Counted from the first letter of the stretch, positions 33,910 through 41,791 are shown. The stretch: DNA of 64,000 bases from Pseudonocardia kunmingensis (GCF_006716445.1 NZ_VFPA01000004.1:124001-188000), one strand, 5' to 3'. The notes: generated by a model not told the origin, from the letters alone. Made by a program: numbers and translations.

Positions 33910-33982
33910 TGGAGCTGAGGGGAATCGAACCCCTGACCTACTCGATGCGAACGAGTCGCGCTACCAACTGCGCCACAGCCCC
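33910..33982 (-). tRNA. tRNA-Ala (anticodon CGC)
   Basis: Minus-strand cloverleaf of 73 bases. The acceptor GGGGCTG pairs with CAGCTCC (one G-T), with discriminator A. The D-loop has AGTTGGTAGCG, the anticodon stem ACTCG/CGAGT encloses TTCGCAT (anticodon CGC, reading GCG), and the T-arm is AGGGGTTCGAATCCCCT. No CCA is encoded. It lies alone between repeat-rich DNA and glpR. Confidence 0.93.
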
Positions 33983-34024
33983 GTGCCCGGCGTTCCCGCC
34001 GGACGTGACGACCTTATCAGGGGG

Positions 34025-34990
34025 TCATTCGCCTGCTGCACGGCGGTAGTCGGGACGGGCGGGGCCGTCGAGGTCGTACAGGTCGGGGTCGTCCTCGTCG
34101 GCCTCGACCAGGGCGGTGCCGGCGGGGAGCGCGGGGGGTGGGGCGGGGCGAAGCCGCGGCAGGGCGGGCTCGCCGTCGGTGGGGTCGTCCTCGGGCTCGT
34201 CGCGGCCGTGGGCGCGGCGCAGCGGTTCGCCGGTGCCGGGGATCCGTTCGGGTTCCTCGTCGAGGAGGTCGTCGTCGGGCCCGCTCTCGTCGTCGTCCTC
34301 GTCGTAGGCGTCCTCGTCGTAGGCGTCGTCGAGGGCGTCGGCGTCGTCGGCGTAGGGGTCGTCCCCCTCGGGCCGGGTGACGTCGCGGCCGCGGCGCGCC
34401 CAGGAGTCGAGCTCCGGGTCGTCGGCGGCGGCGGTGCGGCGGGTCCCGGCCATGCGGGCGGCGCGACGTTCCCGGATCGCCTCCTCGAGGCGGACCTGGC
34501 GGCGCAGGTAGACGAGGTAGCCGACGAGCGCGACGTCGACGGCGGCGTGCGGCCACCACATCCCCGGGAGGGCGACGGCGGCGATCACGCCCGTGACGAC
34601 GGCGGTGATCAGCATGGCGAGCACGACCCGCTGCCGGAACGCGTAGCGGGCCCGGGCGGCGATCGCGGCGGCCTCGGGGTCGAAACCGCCCCTGCCGGGG
34701 CGGTAGCGCGGCGGCGGGCGCTCCCAGCGGCGGTCGTCGCGCTCCTCCTCGGTCCAGCCGGGGTCGTCGCCGTGGTCGCGGGTCGTGTCGCGCTCCACCT
34801 CGTCCATCCGGTCCACCTCCCGTTCACGGCCCGCGGCCGGGCTCTGGCGCTGCAGCGGTCGCTCCAGCACCCGCCCGGAGAGGGCGGCGACGCTCGGCCG
34901 GGCCACTTCCTGCCGGCGCCGCGCAACCGCGGGGACGAGGATCAGCAGCCAGAGCACCACCAGGCTCGCGAAGATCATCGAGCTCGGCAC
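34025..34990 (-). CDS. glpR: GlpR/SepX-type divisome membrane protein
   Basis: 321 residues. The N-terminus MPSSMIFASLVVLWLLILVP(AVARRRQEV) is a membrane helix with the conserved RRRQEV tail seen in Rv0996-type proteins. Two further helices lie at about 122-141 and 149-163. The rest is soluble, with a very acidic tract at about 208-245 (DALDDAYDEDAYDEDDDESG) and a Pro-rich end. In Corynebacterium this protein is the membrane receptor of the gephyrin-like protein Glp, and in Streptomyces the homologue SepX stabilises the divisome. In related genomes it neighbours rimJ, glp (moeA1) and galU; here an 0.9-kb palindromic element intervenes between it and rimJ. Confidence 0.85.
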   Translation of the reverse strand: MPSSMIFASLVVLWLLILVPAVARRRQEVARPSVAALSGRVLERPLQRQSPAAGREREVDRMDEVERDTTRDHGDDPGWTEEERDDRRWERPPPRYRPGRGGFDPEAAAIAARARYAFRQRVVLAMLITAVVTGVIAAVALPGMWWPHAAVDVALVGYLVYLRRQVRLEEAIRERRAARMAGTRRTAAADDPELDSWARRGRDVTRPEGDDPYADDADALDDAYDEDAYDEDDDESGPDDDLLDEEPERIPGTGEPLRRAHGRDEPEDDPTDGEPALPRLRPAPPPALPAGTALVEADEDDPDLYDLDGPARPDYRRAAGE

Positions 34991-35202
34991 GGCTGCCTCC
35001 TACCCCTCCCCCACGGCGCAGTCACAAGAGCGTCCCGATCTCCCCGGCCAAGATCGCTCCCGCCGCCCACGGTAGTGAGCATCGGTGGCTGGATCGGGCA
35101 GCGACGCGCCGACGCGACCAGGTTCACCCGCGTGCCGCTGCGACCCGGGGGCGACCGGCGGTGACCCGCGGGGTGAGCCGCACGTCAGAGCCCCTCGCCG
35201 GC

Positions 35203-35266
35203 ATGATCGCCAGGAGTGGTGTGAGGGCGACGGATCTGTCGCTCTGACACCACTTCTGCCGATCAT
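35203..35266. repeat. Hairpin H1 of palindromic element copy 2
   Basis: Arms ATGATCGCCAGGAGTGGTGT... and its near reverse complement ending GATCAT meet at GGATCT. About 27 of 32 positions pair. Same module as 6537-6600. Confidence 0.75.
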
Positions 35267-35306
35267 GGCCGTTCGCGCGTTCCGCGGAACGCGCCTGTGC
35301 GGACCC

Positions 35307-35356
35307 GGTCGACGTCATGGGTCTCCGGTCGCGAGCTCAGACCCATGGTGTCGATA
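35307..35356. repeat. Hairpin H2 of palindromic element copy 2
   Basis: GTCGACGTCATGGGTCT pairs with AGACCCATGGTGTCGAT around CCGGTCGCGAGCTC. GATCATGG follows at 35358, as after the H2 hairpins of copy 1. Confidence 0.75.
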
Positions 35357-35646
35357 CGATCATGGAAACGCTCTGTGGGCGGGCCGTTCCCGGCTCGCGA
35401 CCGCTGCCGCCCGTCCTGGCCCGGTCCTCGGCGCAGTCGGCCGGTTCCCCCTGCCCTTCCCGTCGGCGACGTGGCCGGGTTGGGCCAAGTACCGAATATC
35501 GTGGTCGGCCGGGCGGCCGTCCCCGACATGGCCCAGGCCTGTTCCGGACGAGTCCGTCGCTGCTGGGTGGGTGGGCACCTGGCTGTGGTCCCGTTCCATC
35601 CCGTCCTGGTGATCATCGGTCCGGCCCGTGGCCCGTCCAGGCGCTC

Positions 35647-35709
35647 TTGATCGGCGGGAACGGGACATGTGCTGCAGGGGTGCGGCTCATGTCCCTGCGT
35701 CATTGATCA
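35647..35709. repeat. Central hairpin H3 of palindromic element copy 2
   Basis: TTGATCGGCGGGAACGGGAC(ATG) pairs with (CAT)GTCCCTGCGTCATTGATCAA around TGCTGCAGGGGTGCGGC. It marks the centre of dyad symmetry of this copy. Confidence 0.7.
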
Positions 35710-36139
35710 AGGCCGTGTCGATGGGGTTGGGGACGGCACCGCAGCCGGATGAGTGGCACCCGGCAGCGACGGGCTCGTCGTGAACCGGCCTGGGCCCGGT
35801 CGGGGACGGCCGCCAGAGCGACCACGTCACTCGGTAGTTGTGCCAACCGGGCCACCTCGACACCGGGGCGGGCACGGCGCCGGGGCGACTGCGAGTGGCG
35901 GCTCGGCGCGGGGTGGGGCAGTTCGCCTCGAGCCGGGAACGGCGCGCCCACCGCAACCCGCGCCACGGGCCAGGACCCCCCGGGAGGGGCGGCCGCGGTG
36001 CTCGCGCCCCCCGTGTCCTCGCACGCACCCCGATTGAGCCCACGCCACCCGTCGACGGGGAGCCTCAGCGGAGAAGGGGTGCGTCGGCGGGCGCAACCGG
36101 TGGTCGCGGACCGACCGGACACGTTCCCCGGCCACCGCA

Positions 36140-36823
36140 CTACCGGGGACGCGCCTCGCTCACGCGCTCCGCGCGCCCTGCCGCGACCAGGCGGGCGGTC
36201 AGGCCACCGGGGCGCAGCTCGTCGGCGGTGAGGGCGAAGCAGGCGTGGTCGCGCCAGGCCCCGTCGACGTCGAGGTAGCGCCGGAACAGCCCTTCCTCCC
36301 GGAACCCGAGCTTCTCCAGCACCCGCAGGCTCGCCGCGTTCTCCGGGCGGACGGTGGCCTCGACGCGGTGCAGGCCGACGCGGCTGAAGCAGTGGTCGAC
36401 GACGAGCGCCACCGCCGCGGTGATGACACCGCCGCCGGCGACACGGGAGTCGACCCAGTAGCCGACGTAGGCCGAGAGGAGCGGCTCGCGCACGACGTTG
36501 CCGACCATGACGTGCCCGACGAATCGGTCGTCCAGGGTGACCGCGAACGGCAGCGCGGCGCCGCGGCGCCCGGCCGCGCGCAGCTGCATCCACCGGGGCG
36601 GCCACTCGCCGCGGGAGTGCCGCTCGGCCCATCCGCCGGGCATCGTCGGCTCCCAGGGGGCGAGGTGGCGCTCGTCGCGGATGCGGATGGCCGACCATGC
36701 GGCACCGTCGCGGAGCCGCACCGGGCGCAGGGCCACCACCCCGGCGCGGACGCGCAGCGGCCCGAGCCGGGCCGGCCAGCCCGGGTGGCGCGCGGGGGCC
36801 CGCCCGGGATACGCGTGCGCCAC
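36140..36823 (-). CDS. rimJ: RimJ-like GNAT N-acetyltransferase
   Basis: 227 residues, GNAT fold. Conserved parts are VALRPVRLRDGAAWSAIRIRDERHLAPWEPT near the N-terminus, the acceptor/CoA region AYVGYWVDSRVAGGGVITAAVALVVDHCF and GLHRVEATVRPENAASLRVLEKLGFREEGLFRRYL. This is the RimJ/RimL subclass that acetylates protein N-termini (S5 in the prototype). It starts 8 bp after glp on the same strand, and the cluster order galU-glp-rimJ-glpR matches mycobacteria (Rv0993-Rv0996). The actual substrate may be a divisome or ribosomal protein and is not known. Confidence 0.88.
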   Translation of the reverse strand: MAHAYPGRAPARHPGWPARLGPLRVRAGVVALRPVRLRDGAAWSAIRIRDERHLAPWEPTMPGGWAERHSRGEWPPRWMQLRAAGRRGAALPFAVTLDDRFVGHVMVGNVVREPLLSAYVGYWVDSRVAGGGVITAAVALVVDHCFSRVGLHRVEATVRPENAASLRVLEKLGFREEGLFRRYLDVDGAWRDHACFALTADELRPGGLTARLVAAGRAERVSEARPR

Positions 36824-36831
36824 CTGGGTCC

Positions 36832-38058
36832 TCAGGCGGGGGCGGGCAGGAACGCGACGGTGACGATCTCGTCGACGGTGGCCTCGGTGAGGTCCTCGGG
36901 GAGCACGATCAGGCCGTTGGCCTCACCGAGCGACGACAGCAGGTGCGTGCCCGACGTGCCGATCGGCTGGACGAGGTAGTCACCGGTGGCCTGCTCGCGC
37001 AGCAGCCGGCCGCGCACGTAGCCGCGCCTGCCGGGCTGCGAGACGACGGGTGAGGTGAGGCGCGCCGAGAGCATCCGCCGGTGCGGGTCGCTGCGGCCGA
37101 GCGCGATCCGCAGCAGCGGGCGGACCAGCACCTCGAACAGCAGCAGCGCGGTGGCCGGGTAGGACGGGAACAGGAAGGTGGGCACGCCGTCGGGTCCGAG
37201 CCGGCCGAACGCGTGCGTGGAGCCCGGGTGCATGGCGACGCGGGTGGTGTCGAGCTCGCCGAGCCCGGCGAGCGCGGACTGCACCTCGGCGCCCGCCGCG
37301 CCGCCGACGGCCCCGCACACGATGATCACGTCGCTGAACGGGAGCCGGTCCTGCATCGCGGCGCTGACGTCGCGCGCGTCGCCGCGGACGAGGCCGGGCC
37401 GCGTCGTCTCCGCTCCCGCCTCGCGTGCGGCGGCGGCGAGGGCGGGCGAGCAGACGTCGGGCACCTGGCCCGCGCCGGGTGTGCGGGCCGGGTCCACGAG
37501 CTCGTCGCCGACGGAGATCACCGAGACCCGCGGCTTGGGGTGCACGAGGACCTTGTCCCGGCCGGTCGCGGCCAGCATCGCCACCTGGGCGGCCCCGATC
37601 ACCGCATCGCGGCGCACCGCGACGTCGCCGGGCTGCACGTCCTCGCCGATCCGCCGGACGAACGCCGCCGAGGGCACGCCCTGGTGGACGTTCAGGCGGG
37701 CGGTGCCGGCGTCGGTGTTCGCCATCGGCACGACGGCGTCGGCGAGCGTGGGCAGCGGCGCGCCGGCGCTGACGCGGACGGCCTGGCCGGGCTGGAGCCG
37801 CAACGGCTGCCGCGACCCCGCCGGGATCTCCCCGACGACCGGGATCGCCGCGGGTTCGTCGGGGGACGCGCCTGCCAGGTCGACGCTGCGCACGGCGTAG
37901 CCGTCGATCGCCGCCTGGTCGAACCCGGGCAGCGGGCGCGAGGAGACGACCTCTTCGGCGCAGCGCAGTCCGTGGGCGTCCGAGAGCGCCACCCGCACCG
38001 GCGCGGGACGCACCGCGGTGGCGAGGACCCGCTGGAGCTGCTCGTCGACCGTGCGCAC
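36832..38058 (-). CDS. glp: Glp, gephyrin/MoeA-like cell-division protein (or molybdopterin molybdotransferase)
   Basis: 408 residues with the four-domain MoeA layout. LPGFDQAAIDGYAVRSVDLAG marks the N-terminal domain. RIGEDVQPGDVAVRRDAVIGAAQVAMLAATGRDKVLVHPKPRVSVISVGDELVDP leads into the MPT-binding domain, IVCGAVGGAAGAE replaces the usual TTGGVSVG-like motif, and a beta-barrel C-terminus follows. In Corynebacteriales the copy in this gene neighbourhood (next to glpR, rimJ, galU) is Glp, which binds FtsZ and GlpR rather than acting mainly in cofactor synthesis. Assignment as Glp rests on synteny and on the altered active-site motif. GTG start, 7 bp after galU. Confidence 0.85.
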   Translation of the reverse strand: MRTVDEQLQRVLATAVRPAPVRVALSDAHGLRCAEEVVSSRPLPGFDQAAIDGYAVRSVDLAGASPDEPAAIPVVGEIPAGSRQPLRLQPGQAVRVSAGAPLPTLADAVVPMANTDAGTARLNVHQGVPSAAFVRRIGEDVQPGDVAVRRDAVIGAAQVAMLAATGRDKVLVHPKPRVSVISVGDELVDPARTPGAGQVPDVCSPALAAAAREAGAETTRPGLVRGDARDVSAAMQDRLPFSDVIIVCGAVGGAAGAEVQSALAGLGELDTTRVAMHPGSTHAFGRLGPDGVPTFLFPSYPATALLLFEVLVRPLLRIALGRSDPHRRMLSARLTSPVVSQPGRRGYVRGRLLREQATGDYLVQPIGTSGTHLLSSLGEANGLIVLPEDLTEATVDEIVTVAFLPAPA

Positions 38059-38065
38059 GTCGGTG

Positions 38066-38965
38066 TCAACCCTTCAGGCGGGCGGCCAGCCAGGCACGCA
38101 GGTCGGGTCCGAGGTCGGGGTCGTCGAGGGCGAAGTCGACGAACGCGCGCACGTACCCGGCGGGGTTGCCGAGGTCGTGGCGCGTGCCGCGGTGCACGAC
38201 GACGTGCACCGGGTGGCCTTCGGAGATCATCAGGGCGACGGCGTCGGTGAGCTGCAGCTCGCCCCCCGACCCCGGGGTGATCCGGTCGAGTGCGTCGAAG
38301 ACCGCGCGGTCGAGCAGGTAGCGCCCGGCCGCGGCGAACGTCGAGGGGGCCTGCGCGGGCTCGGGCTTCTCGACCATCCCGTGGACGCGCTTGACGTCGT
38401 CGTCGTCGGTGTCGGTGACGTCGAAGACGCCGTAGGCCGAGATCTCCTCCCGCGGCACGTCGAACGCGCAGAGCACGCTGCCCCCGTACCGCTTGCGGAC
38501 GGCGGCCATCGTGGTGAGCACTCCGGTGGGCAGCACGAGGTCGTCGGGCAGCAGCACGGCGAACGCCTGCTCGTCGGGCCCGATCGCGTGCCGCGCGCAG
38601 CCGACGGCGTGGCCGAGGCCCTTCGCCTCGTCCTGGATGACGGTCTGCACGGAGATCAGCTCGTGCGCCCGACGCACCTTCGCGACCAGGGCGTCCTTGC
38701 CACGCGCCGCGAGCTCCTCCTCCAGCTCGGTCGAGTCGGCGAAGTGCTCGGCCACCGCGTCCTTGCCCGGCGAGCTGACGATCAGCAGCTGTTCTGCGCC
38801 CGCCTCGGCGGCCTCGGCGGCCACGAGCTCGATGCCGGGGGTGTCGAGGACCGGCAGGAGCTCCTTGGGCACCGTCTTGGTGGTGGGCAGGAAGCGGGTG
38901 CCCAGGCCGGCGGCCGGGACCACCGCGGAGCGGAACGGCAGCTCCCGGTACGCAGGCTCGTTCAT
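38066..38965 (-). CDS. galU: UTP-glucose-1-phosphate uridylyltransferase
   Basis: 299 residues. The nucleotide-binding motif VVPAAGLGTRFLPTTKTVPKELLPV is at the N-terminus, followed by LIVSSPGKDAVAEHF, FAVLLPDDLVL, MVEKPEPAQAP and RGTRHDLGNPAGYVRAFVDFAL, in GalU order. It makes UDP-glucose for cell-envelope glycans and trehalose. The ATG at 38965 follows TAGGCT by eight bases. The 36-bp gap to the divergent fthC contains promoters for both genes. Confidence 0.95.
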   Translation of the reverse strand: MNEPAYRELPFRSAVVPAAGLGTRFLPTTKTVPKELLPVLDTPGIELVAAEAAEAGAEQLLIVSSPGKDAVAEHFADSTELEEELAARGKDALVAKVRRAHELISVQTVIQDEAKGLGHAVGCARHAIGPDEQAFAVLLPDDLVLPTGVLTTMAAVRKRYGGSVLCAFDVPREEISAYGVFDVTDTDDDDVKRVHGMVEKPEPAQAPSTFAAAGRYLLDRAVFDALDRITPGSGGELQLTDAVALMISEGHPVHVVVHRGTRHDLGNPAGYVRAFVDFALDDPDLGPDLRAWLAARLKG

Positions 38966-39001
38966 GGTCGGCGAGCCTAATGGCGCCGGTAGGGTTGTTG
39001 C

Positions 39002-39607
39002 GTGACGGGACGCGCCGTTCTCACCGAGAAGAACCGTTGGCGCACCGCTCTCGTCGCGGCGCGGCGGGCCCTTCCGCCTCCGGTGCGGGCGGCCAGGGCC
39101 GCCGCGCTGGCCCGGGCGGCCGTGCGCCTGGCGGCCCGCACGGGTGGTCCGGTGTGCGCCTACCTCCCCGTCGGCTCCGAGCCCGGTTCGCCCGAACTGG
39201 TGGACGCCCTGCGCGCCGCGGGCCACCGCGTGCTGCTGCCCGTGGTTCCTCCCACCCCTGACCGTTTGGACTGGGCGGAGTACACCGGTCCGGCCTCGCT
39301 CGCCGCGGGCCCGCTCGGGCTGCGGGAGCCCACCGGCCCACGGCTGGGGTCGGCGGTGGTGGCCGACGCACGGCTGGTGCTGGTGCCCGGCCTGGCGGCC
39401 GACCGCACCGGCGTGCGGCTCGGGCGCGGGGGCGGCTACTACGACCGGACGCTGCCGTTGGTGGGCGCGGAGGTCCCCGTCGTGGTCGTGCTGAACGACG
39501 AGGAGCTGGTGGAGCGGCTGCCCGCCGAGCCGCACGACCGCCGTGTGACGGGCGCGCTGCTGCCCGACGCCGGTCACACCCCGTTGGGGAACAACCGCTT
39601 CCCCTGA
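39002..39607 (+). CDS. fthC: 5-formyltetrahydrofolate cyclo-ligase
   Basis: 201 residues. Signatures are the substrate/ATP segment VCAYLPVGSEPGSPELVDAL and the ATP-binding RLGRGGGYYDRTLPLV (G-R-G-G-G-Y-Y-D) near residue 140. The enzyme converts 5-formyl-THF to 5,10-methenyl-THF. The GTG start lies six bases after TAGGGT, consistent with a leaderless mRNA. It is divergent from galU and followed by the CIRCE-controlled ruc gene, as in mycobacteria. Confidence 0.93.
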   Translation: MTGRAVLTEKNRWRTALVAARRALPPPVRAARAAALARAAVRLAARTGGPVCAYLPVGSEPGSPELVDALRAAGHRVLLPVVPPTPDRLDWAEYTGPASLAAGPLGLREPTGPRLGSAVVADARLVLVPGLAADRTGVRLGRGGGYYDRTLPLVGAEVPVVVVLNDEELVERLPAEPHDRRVTGALLPDAGHTPLGNNRFP

Positions 39608-39616
39608 CGGGTTATG

Positions 39617-39643
39617 CTGGCACTCGAACCGATCGAGTGCCAG
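39617..39643 (+). promoter_or_regulatory. CIRCE operator (HrcA binding site) upstream of ruc
   Basis: A perfect inverted repeat CTGGCACTC-N9-GAGTGCCAG, with exactly the nine-base spacer of CIRCE. It overlaps a likely -10 (TATGCT, 39613-39618) and sits 47 bp before the GTG of the FmdB-family gene. HrcA represses through CIRCE until heat shock, so this gene is predicted to be a heat-shock gene. M. tuberculosis Rv0991c (Ruc) is reported to be controlled by HrcA. Confidence 0.88.
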
Positions 39644-39690
39644 CTCGTTCGCCATGATCTCCTGAGATCAGTGTGCCTCCGGAGGGACAC

Positions 39691-40032
39691 GTGCCGACCT
39701 ACCAGTACGCCTGCAAGGCCTGCGACCACCGGTTCGAAGCCGTGCAGTCCTTCACCGATTCCGCGCTCACGGACTGCCCGGCCTGCTCGGGCCCCCTGCG
39801 CAAGGTCTTCAACTCGGTCGGGATCGTGTTCAAGGGCAGCGGCTTCTACCGCACCGACAGCCGCTCGAGCGGCGGTGGCGTGGCCAGCGAGTCCGCCAAG
39901 AGCGACTCCGGCAAGAGCGAGCCGGCGAAGAGCGAGTCGAGCAAGAGCGAGTCGTCGAGCAGCAGCACCTCGCAGAGCTCGTCCTCGAGCAGCTCCTCCT
40001 CGTCGAGCACCCCGGCGGCCGCGGCCTCCTGA
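39691..40032 (+). CDS. ruc: Ruc-like redox-regulated chaperone (FmdB-type zinc ribbon protein)
   Basis: 113 residues from a GTG with the ribosome site GGAGGG; an in-frame GTG six codons upstream is less likely. The N-terminal zinc ribbon has two C-x2-C pairs (YACKACDHRFE and TDCPACSG), then LRKVFNSVGIVFKGSGFYRTD, the FmdB core. From about residue 55 the protein is a disordered Ser/Lys/Glu tail (repeats of KSES and runs of Ser). Rv0991c/Ruc of M. tuberculosis has the same design and, when its cysteines are oxidised, prevents protein aggregation. The CIRCE site just upstream and the fthC neighbour both support orthology. Confidence 0.88.
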   Translation: MPTYQYACKACDHRFEAVQSFTDSALTDCPACSGPLRKVFNSVGIVFKGSGFYRTDSRSSGGGVASESAKSDSGKSEPAKSESSKSESSSSSTSQSSSSSSSSSSSTPAAAAS

Positions 40033-40039
40033 CCGGCAG

Positions 40040-40068
40040 TTGTCCACATGACGGCCCGGTTGTCCACA
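40040..40068 (+). promoter_or_regulatory. Two DnaA-box-like sequences
   Basis: TTGTCCACA occurs twice in the same orientation at 40040-40048 and 40060-40068, 20 bp apart. This is the form preferred by high-GC actinobacterial DnaA. The pair lies between ruc and the SAF-domain gene. It may be a DnaA-titrating or regulatory site; no other boxes are in the gap and no origin is implied. Confidence 0.4.
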
Positions 40069-40119
40069 GCCCGGGCCGCTCGGACCCGCTGAGGCCACCA
40101 CCGCCCTAGCGTCGGCCGC

Positions 40120-40755
40120 ATGACCGACGCCCGGCTCGCACCCCGGCCGCTCGCCCGCCTCGCGGCGCGCGTCACGGGCCCCGGATGGCGCAGGCTCGCG
40201 TTGCTGCGCCGGGTCGCCGCCGGGCTGCTGGCGCTGCTCGCGCTGGTCCTCGCGCTCGCGCCGGAGTCGGCGGGTGTGCCCGTGGTGGTGGCAGCCTCCG
40301 ACGTGCCGGCCGGCTCCACGCTGCGGGCGGGGGACCTCGCCGTCCGGCAGTGGCCCGCGGAGCTCGTACCGGCAGGTGCGCTGCGCGAGCCCGCAGCCGC
40401 CGACGGCCACGTCCTCGTCGGCGCCGCCCGGGCGGGCGAGCCCCTCACCGACACCCGCCTCGCCGGTCCCGCGGCCGTGTTCGGGGCCCCGCCCGGTGCC
40501 GCCGCCGTACCGGTACGGCTCGCCGACGAGGGCGTCGGCGCCCTGCTCGTCCCGGGCAGCAGCGTCGACGTGGTCACCGTCGGCGCGCGCAGCGACGAGC
40601 CGGTCGTGCTGGCCTCCGCGGCGGCCGTGCTCGCGGTGCTCCCCCCGGAATCGCCGTCGTCGGGACGGTTGGTCCTGGTCGCGATGCCGGCGGAGATCGC
40701 CACCCGGGTCGCCGCCGCATCGCTCACCGACCAGGTCGCCGTTACGCTCCGCTAG
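40120..40755 (+). CDS. SAF-domain protein (CpaB/RcpC-like), membrane-anchored
   Basis: 211 residues. A basic N-terminus (about 30 residues) and one membrane helix (LLRRVAAGLLALLALVLALAP) are followed by a SAF domain (VPVVVAASDVPAGSTLRAGDLAVRQWPAELVPAGAL). An RcpC-like region follows (AVPVRLADEGVGALLVPGSSVDVVTVGA). CpaB/RcpC proteins help assemble Tad/Flp pili, but no other pilus gene is near, so this may be a stand-alone member. The ATG lies seven bases after TAGCGT. The mscL start follows its stop after one base. Confidence 0.8.
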   Translation: MTDARLAPRPLARLAARVTGPGWRRLALLRRVAAGLLALLALVLALAPESAGVPVVVAASDVPAGSTLRAGDLAVRQWPAELVPAGALREPAAADGHVLVGAARAGEPLTDTRLAGPAAVFGAPPGAAAVPVRLADEGVGALLVPGSSVDVVTVGARSDEPVVLASAAAVLAVLPPESPSSGRLVLVAMPAEIATRVAAASLTDQVAVTLR

Positions 40756-40756
40756 C

Positions 40757-41203
40757 GTGATCAAGGGTTTCAAGGACTTCGTCCTGCGCGGGAACGTCGT
40801 CGACCTGGCCGTCGCGGTGGTCATCGGTGCTGCGTTCAGCACCATCGTCACCTCGGTCACCCAGCGCATCCTGCAGCCGCTCATCAACGCGATCCCCACG
40901 CCGAGCAGCACCGGGCTCGGCGTCCAGCTCGTCGGGGACAAGGAGAGCACCTACCTCGACATCGCCGCGGTGATCAGCGCGACGATCAACTTCCTCATCG
41001 TCGCCGCGGTGGTCTACTTCCTCATCGTGCTCCCGCTCAACACCCTGAAGGAGCGGCGCAAGCGTGGCGAGGAGGCGGGCCCGGCCGAGCCCACCGACGT
41101 CGAGCTGCTCATCGAGATCCGCGACCTGCTGAAGGCGCAGGCACAGAGCTCGGGAGGGCGGCACGAGTCGGTGGCGGAGGGCGGTCCTCAGTCCCGGTCG
41201 TGA
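40757..41203 (+). CDS. mscL: Large-conductance mechanosensitive channel
   Basis: 148 residues. The N-terminal amphipathic helix and first transmembrane helix KGFKDFVLRGNVVDLAVAVVIGAAFSTIVTSVT are diagnostic. The second helix (ISATINFLIVAAVVYFLIVLPLNTL) is followed by the cytoplasmic charged bundle (KERRKRGEE...DVELLIEIRDLLKAQ). It opens on membrane tension in hypo-osmotic shock and releases solutes, which complements the betaine importer elsewhere in the window. GTG start one base after the SAF gene's stop; TACGCT eight bases upstream may also give a separate leaderless transcript. Confidence 0.95.
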   Translation: MIKGFKDFVLRGNVVDLAVAVVIGAAFSTIVTSVTQRILQPLINAIPTPSSTGLGVQLVGDKESTYLDIAAVISATINFLIVAAVVYFLIVLPLNTLKERRKRGEEAGPAEPTDVELLIEIRDLLKAQAQSSGGRHESVAEGGPQSRS

Positions 41204-41346
41204 TGGGGCGGCCGGTTCGCCAGCAGATCGGCGTCGCCGTCGCCGGTGTCCCGCCGGTCGTCCCGCTCGTCGGACGTGGTGGCGGGCAGCACGTCGCCGA
41301 AGATCTCGTCGAGGCGGCGGCGCACCGGATCGGGCAGTTCGTCCAC
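41188..41346 (-). CDS. Small conserved-type acidic protein (52 aa)
   Basis: From a GTG at 41346 the product begins VDELPDPVRRRLDEIFGDVL and continues through PATTSDERDDRR to an end NRPPHHDRD. The pattern of a short amphipathic helix, TTSDERD and a His-Asp-rich end recalls small actinobacterial proteins of unknown function. Its 3' end overlaps the mscL 3' end on the other strand by 16 bp. AGGA lies about eight bases upstream of the start. No function can be assigned. Confidence 0.55.
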   Translation of the reverse strand: MDELPDPVRRRLDEIFGDVLPATTSDERDDRRDTGDGDADLLANRPPHHDRD

Positions 41347-41380
41347 CCCTCCATCCTGCACCGGTGCCACGATGGGGCGC

Positions 41381-41791
41381 ATGGGACTCATGGACAAGGC
41401 CAAGGAACTCGCCGACGCCGCGCTGGTGAAGGCGGGTGAGGTGTCCGAGCGGGCGGCCGAGCTCTCGGGCACGGCCCGGGAGAAGGCTCCCGGCTACCTC
41501 GACCGGGCGGCGGACCTCGCGGTGAAGGCCGCGGACGCCACGGCCGGCGGGTTGGACCGGGCCACGGGCGGACGCTTCCACGACAAGCTGGAGGGCGCCA
41601 CCGCCCGGGTGGGCGAGACGCTCGACCGGCCCCGGGCCGCGCAGCAGCCCACCACGGTGGACGCCGAGCCCGAGCCCGAACCGCCCGGGCCGACACCTTC
41701 GGGCGTGGCCGGCCAGGCAGGGGAGCCGATCACCCCCGCCGCGACGAACCCGGAGGCCACCGACCCGGACGGGCCGAAGCGCGCTCCCTGA
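41381..41791 (+). CDS. MT0933/Rv0909-like antitoxin-type protein
   Basis: 136 residues from the ATG at 41381. The first 50-60 residues (MGLMDKAKELADAALVKAGE, then RAAELSGTAREKAPGYLDRA) form the Ala/Lys-rich helical module of the MT0933-like antitoxin family. The last 60 residues are Pro/Glu-rich and disordered. In M. tuberculosis such proteins pair with an adjacent toxin, but no toxin gene lies next to it here. It may therefore be an orphan with another role, such as a stress protein. Confidence 0.7.
   Translation: MGLMDKAKELADAALVKAGEVSERAAELSGTAREKAPGYLDRAADLAVKAADATAGGLDRATGGRFHDKLEGATARVGETLDRPRAAQQPTTVDAEPEPEPPGPTPSGVAGQAGEPITPAATNPEATDPDGPKRAP

Larger units (their letters stand above)
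35160..35990. mobile_element. Giant imperfect palindromic non-coding element, copy 2 (right end missing)
   Basis: Same order of parts as copy 1: a short terminal-repeat remnant (GAGCCGCACGTCAG near 35176), hairpin H1 (35203-35266), the GATCATGGCCG module, hairpin H2 (35307-35356), left arm (35357-35646), central hairpin H3 (35647-35709) and right arm (35710 to about 35970). The right-hand H2 and terminal repeat cannot be found; sequence after about 35990 is unrelated. It occupies the gap between glpR and rimJ (34991-36139), which otherwise contains nothing recognisable. Copies differ by perhaps 30 percent, so they are old relative to each other or evolve fast. Confidence 0.65.

Noticed and set aside
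33579..34049. Open frame of 156 codons with TRRQIRTSGG repeats
   Set aside because: It translates the CAGATCAGGA tandem repeat and then runs antisense through tRNA-Ala; no ribosome site and no family.
40040..40068. Chromosomal replication origin
   Set aside because: Only two DnaA boxes, no AT-rich unwinding region and no dnaA/dnaN/gyrB genes nearby.
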